7,496 nt of DNA, from NCBI GenBank assembly GCA_945877725.1, contig CAMDXR010000149.1, positions 1-7,496 on the forward strand, written 5' to 3'. This DNA comes from Limnohabitans sp. Rim8. Its GTDB lineage: Bacteria; Pseudomonadota; Gammaproteobacteria; Burkholderiales; Burkholderiaceae_C. Below the pieces are notes generated by a model. It was given only the letters and a program-made list of their open reading frames with translations, made no database searches and had not been told where the DNA came from. Every line of letters begins with the position of its first letter. Position 1 is the stretch's first letter. The position numbers and the translations under genes are program-made. Positions 6,430-7,496 of the stretch are shown here, one piece after another.

Positions 6430-6440
6430 TGTGTGTGTTG

Positions 6441-6485
6441 ACAAAAAATGAACAAAGCCGGATTGTCCTTGAGGACAACCGGCTT
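6441..6485 (-). terminator. Terminator-like hairpin after sucD
   Basis: On the minus strand AAGCCGG-TTGTCC, loop TCAA, then GGACAA-t-CCGGCTT form a 13-bp stem with one bulged base (6485-6455). TTGTTCATTTTTTG follows, so the six-T run starts nine bases past the stem. Two smaller hairpins lie between it and the sucD stop: TGTGG/CCACA (6492-6505) and CCCCG/CGGGG (6506-6523). Together they should end or process the sucCD transcript. Confidence 0.65.
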
Positions 6486-6550
6486 CGGTATTGTGGCAAA
6501 CCACACCCCGACAAGAGGCGGGGATTAGTTGGCCGACTCAGGCAGTGCGC

Positions 6551-7447
6551 TTATTTCAGCTGCGCTTTGAGCAGTTTGCCCAGTTCTGACGGGTTGCGTG
6601 TGACGATGAAGCCGCATTCTTCCATGATGGCCAGCTTGGCATCGGCCGTATCGGCTCCCCCAGAAATCAGCGCGCCCGCATGGCCCATGCGCTTGCCGGG
6701 AGGGGCCGTCACACCTGCAATGAAGCCAACGATGGGCTTTTTCATGTTGGCTTTGCACCACATGGCGGCTTCGGCTTCGTCGGGTCCGCCGATCTCGCCA
6801 ATCATGATCACGGCGTCGGTGTCGGGATCGTCGTTGAAGGCGCGCATCACGTCGATGTGCTTCAAACCGTTGATGGGGTCACCACCAATGCCCACAGCGC
6901 TGGACTGGCCCAGGCCCACTTCGGTCAACATGGCCACGGCTTCATAGGTCAGAGTGCCCGAACGGGACACCACGCCAATGCGGCCTTTGCGGTGAATGTG
7001 ACCGGGCATGATGCCGATTTTGATTTCGTCAGGGGTGATGAGGCCGGGGCAGTTGGGGCCGAGCAACAAGGTTTTCTTGCCACCAGCGGCTTCTTTGGCC
7101 TTCATTTTGTTGCGCACTTCGAGCATGTCGCGCACCGGAATGCCTTCGGTAATGCAAATAGCCAGGTCCAGATCGGCCTCAACGGCTTCCCAGATGGCAG
7201 CGGCTGCGCCTGCTGGGGGCACGTAAATCACCGACACGGTAGCGCCCGTGTTTTGCGCGGCTTCCTTGACGGAGGCATAAATCGGGATGTTGAAGATTGA
7301 CTCGCCAGCCTTCTTGGGGTTCACGCCTGCGACAAAGCAATTTTTGCCGTTGGCGTATTCCTGGCACTTTTCAGTGTGGAACTGACCGGTTTTGCCGGTG
7401 ATGCCCTGGGTGATGACTTTGGTGTCTTTGTTGATGTAGATGGACAT
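6551..7447 (-). CDS. sucD: Succinyl-CoA synthetase (ADP-forming) subunit alpha
   Basis: This 298-residue cytoplasmic subunit pairs with SucC to convert succinyl-CoA plus NDP and phosphate to succinate plus NTP in the TCA cycle. The N-terminal CoA-binding Rossmann domain shows TQGITGKTGQFH (13-24) and GVNPKKAG (41-48). PNCPGLITPDE (131-141) and SRSGTLTYEA (161-170) lead into the ligase-CoA domain. The phosphohistidine is His256 in GKRMGHAGAL (251-260). Glu218 in GEIGG belongs to the conserved segment that stabilises the phosphohistidine. Length is close to the usual 285-300 residues and the protein appears complete. The ATG at 7447 has a TAGGA about 7 bases upstream. sucC is expected immediately upstream, outside the window. 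A hairpin lies in the 49-base leader that is visible. Confidence 0.97.
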   Translation of the reverse strand: MSIYINKDTKVITQGITGKTGQFHTEKCQEYANGKNCFVAGVNPKKAGESIFNIPIYASVKEAAQNTGATVSVIYVPPAGAAAAIWEAVEADLDLAICITEGIPVRDMLEVRNKMKAKEAAGGKKTLLLGPNCPGLITPDEIKIGIMPGHIHRKGRIGVVSRSGTLTYEAVAMLTEVGLGQSSAVGIGGDPINGLKHIDVMRAFNDDPDTDAVIMIGEIGGPDEAEAAMWCKANMKKPIVGFIAGVTAPPGKRMGHAGALISGGADTADAKLAIMEECGFIVTRNPSELGKLLKAQLK

Positions 7448-7466
7448 GTTTGTTCCTAATCAGTTG

Positions 7467-7490
7467 GGGACAGCGCTCAAGATCTGTCCC
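7467..7490 (-). other. Intercistronic inverted repeat upstream of sucD
   Basis: The arms GGGACAG (7467-7473) and CTGTCCC (7484-7490) are perfect reverse complements with a 10-base loop, ending 20 bases before the sucD ATG. No T-run follows, so it is not a normal terminator. It could be a processing or stabilising element between sucC and sucD. The sucC stop is not identifiable in the visible sequence. Confidence 0.4.
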
Positions 7491-7496
7491 GCAAAG

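Noticed and set aside
6397..6550. A yybP-ykoY manganese riboswitch upstream of the TerC gene
   Set aside because: The conserved loop sequences and helical layout were not found. The region is occupied by the sucD terminator and simple hairpins.

Overview
The window looks like a chromosomal segment of a betaproteobacterium, most likely Burkholderiales/Comamonadaceae. This is inferred from the GC-rich housekeeping genes and from the order sucC(off-window)-sucD-terC-pilA-pilin O-oligosaccharyltransferase, which I recall as typical of that family. Every gene I can support lies on the minus strand, so transcription runs from high to low coordinates.

Right half (7496 to 3606), a conserved core block. 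sucD is the succinyl-CoA synthetase alpha subunit; sucC must lie just beyond the right edge. A set of stem-loops ending in a terminator-like hairpin follows sucD. Next comes a YjbE-type TerC membrane protein with its own Shine-Dalgarno and a compact hairpin abutting it. Then a type IVa major pilin with a classic short leader, four cysteines and a Ser-Ser C-terminus, closed by an intrinsic terminator. Last is a PglL/TfpO-type O-oligosaccharyltransferase that probably glycosylates the pilin.

Middle (3605 to 2654). An AT-rich 96-base gap precedes a 251-residue XRE-type regulator. Its stop codon sits inside a perfect 9-bp inverted repeat.

Left part (2653 to 1), an accessory region of interbacterial-conflict genes. 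In transcription order it holds a C-terminal remnant of a DUF2235 toxin domain, a small lipoprotein reading frame, a second frame overlapping it (probably two halves of one frameshifted immunity protein), and a 5'-truncated Rhs gene. The Rhs fragment begins inside the conserved core, runs through the DPDGL end of the core, and continues into a long DUF2235 alpha/beta-hydrolase domain (Tle1-like phospholipase family) that leaves the window at position 1. The remnant and the second DUF2235 domain share the same C-terminal pattern, so this looks like a tandem toxin-immunity array with an orphan Rhs-CT module. GC content falls sharply from the Rhs core to the toxin and immunity DNA, as expected for exchanged polymorphic-toxin tips.

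No tRNA, rRNA, CRISPR array or transposase was recognised, and no stretch longer than about 155 bases lacks a gene.
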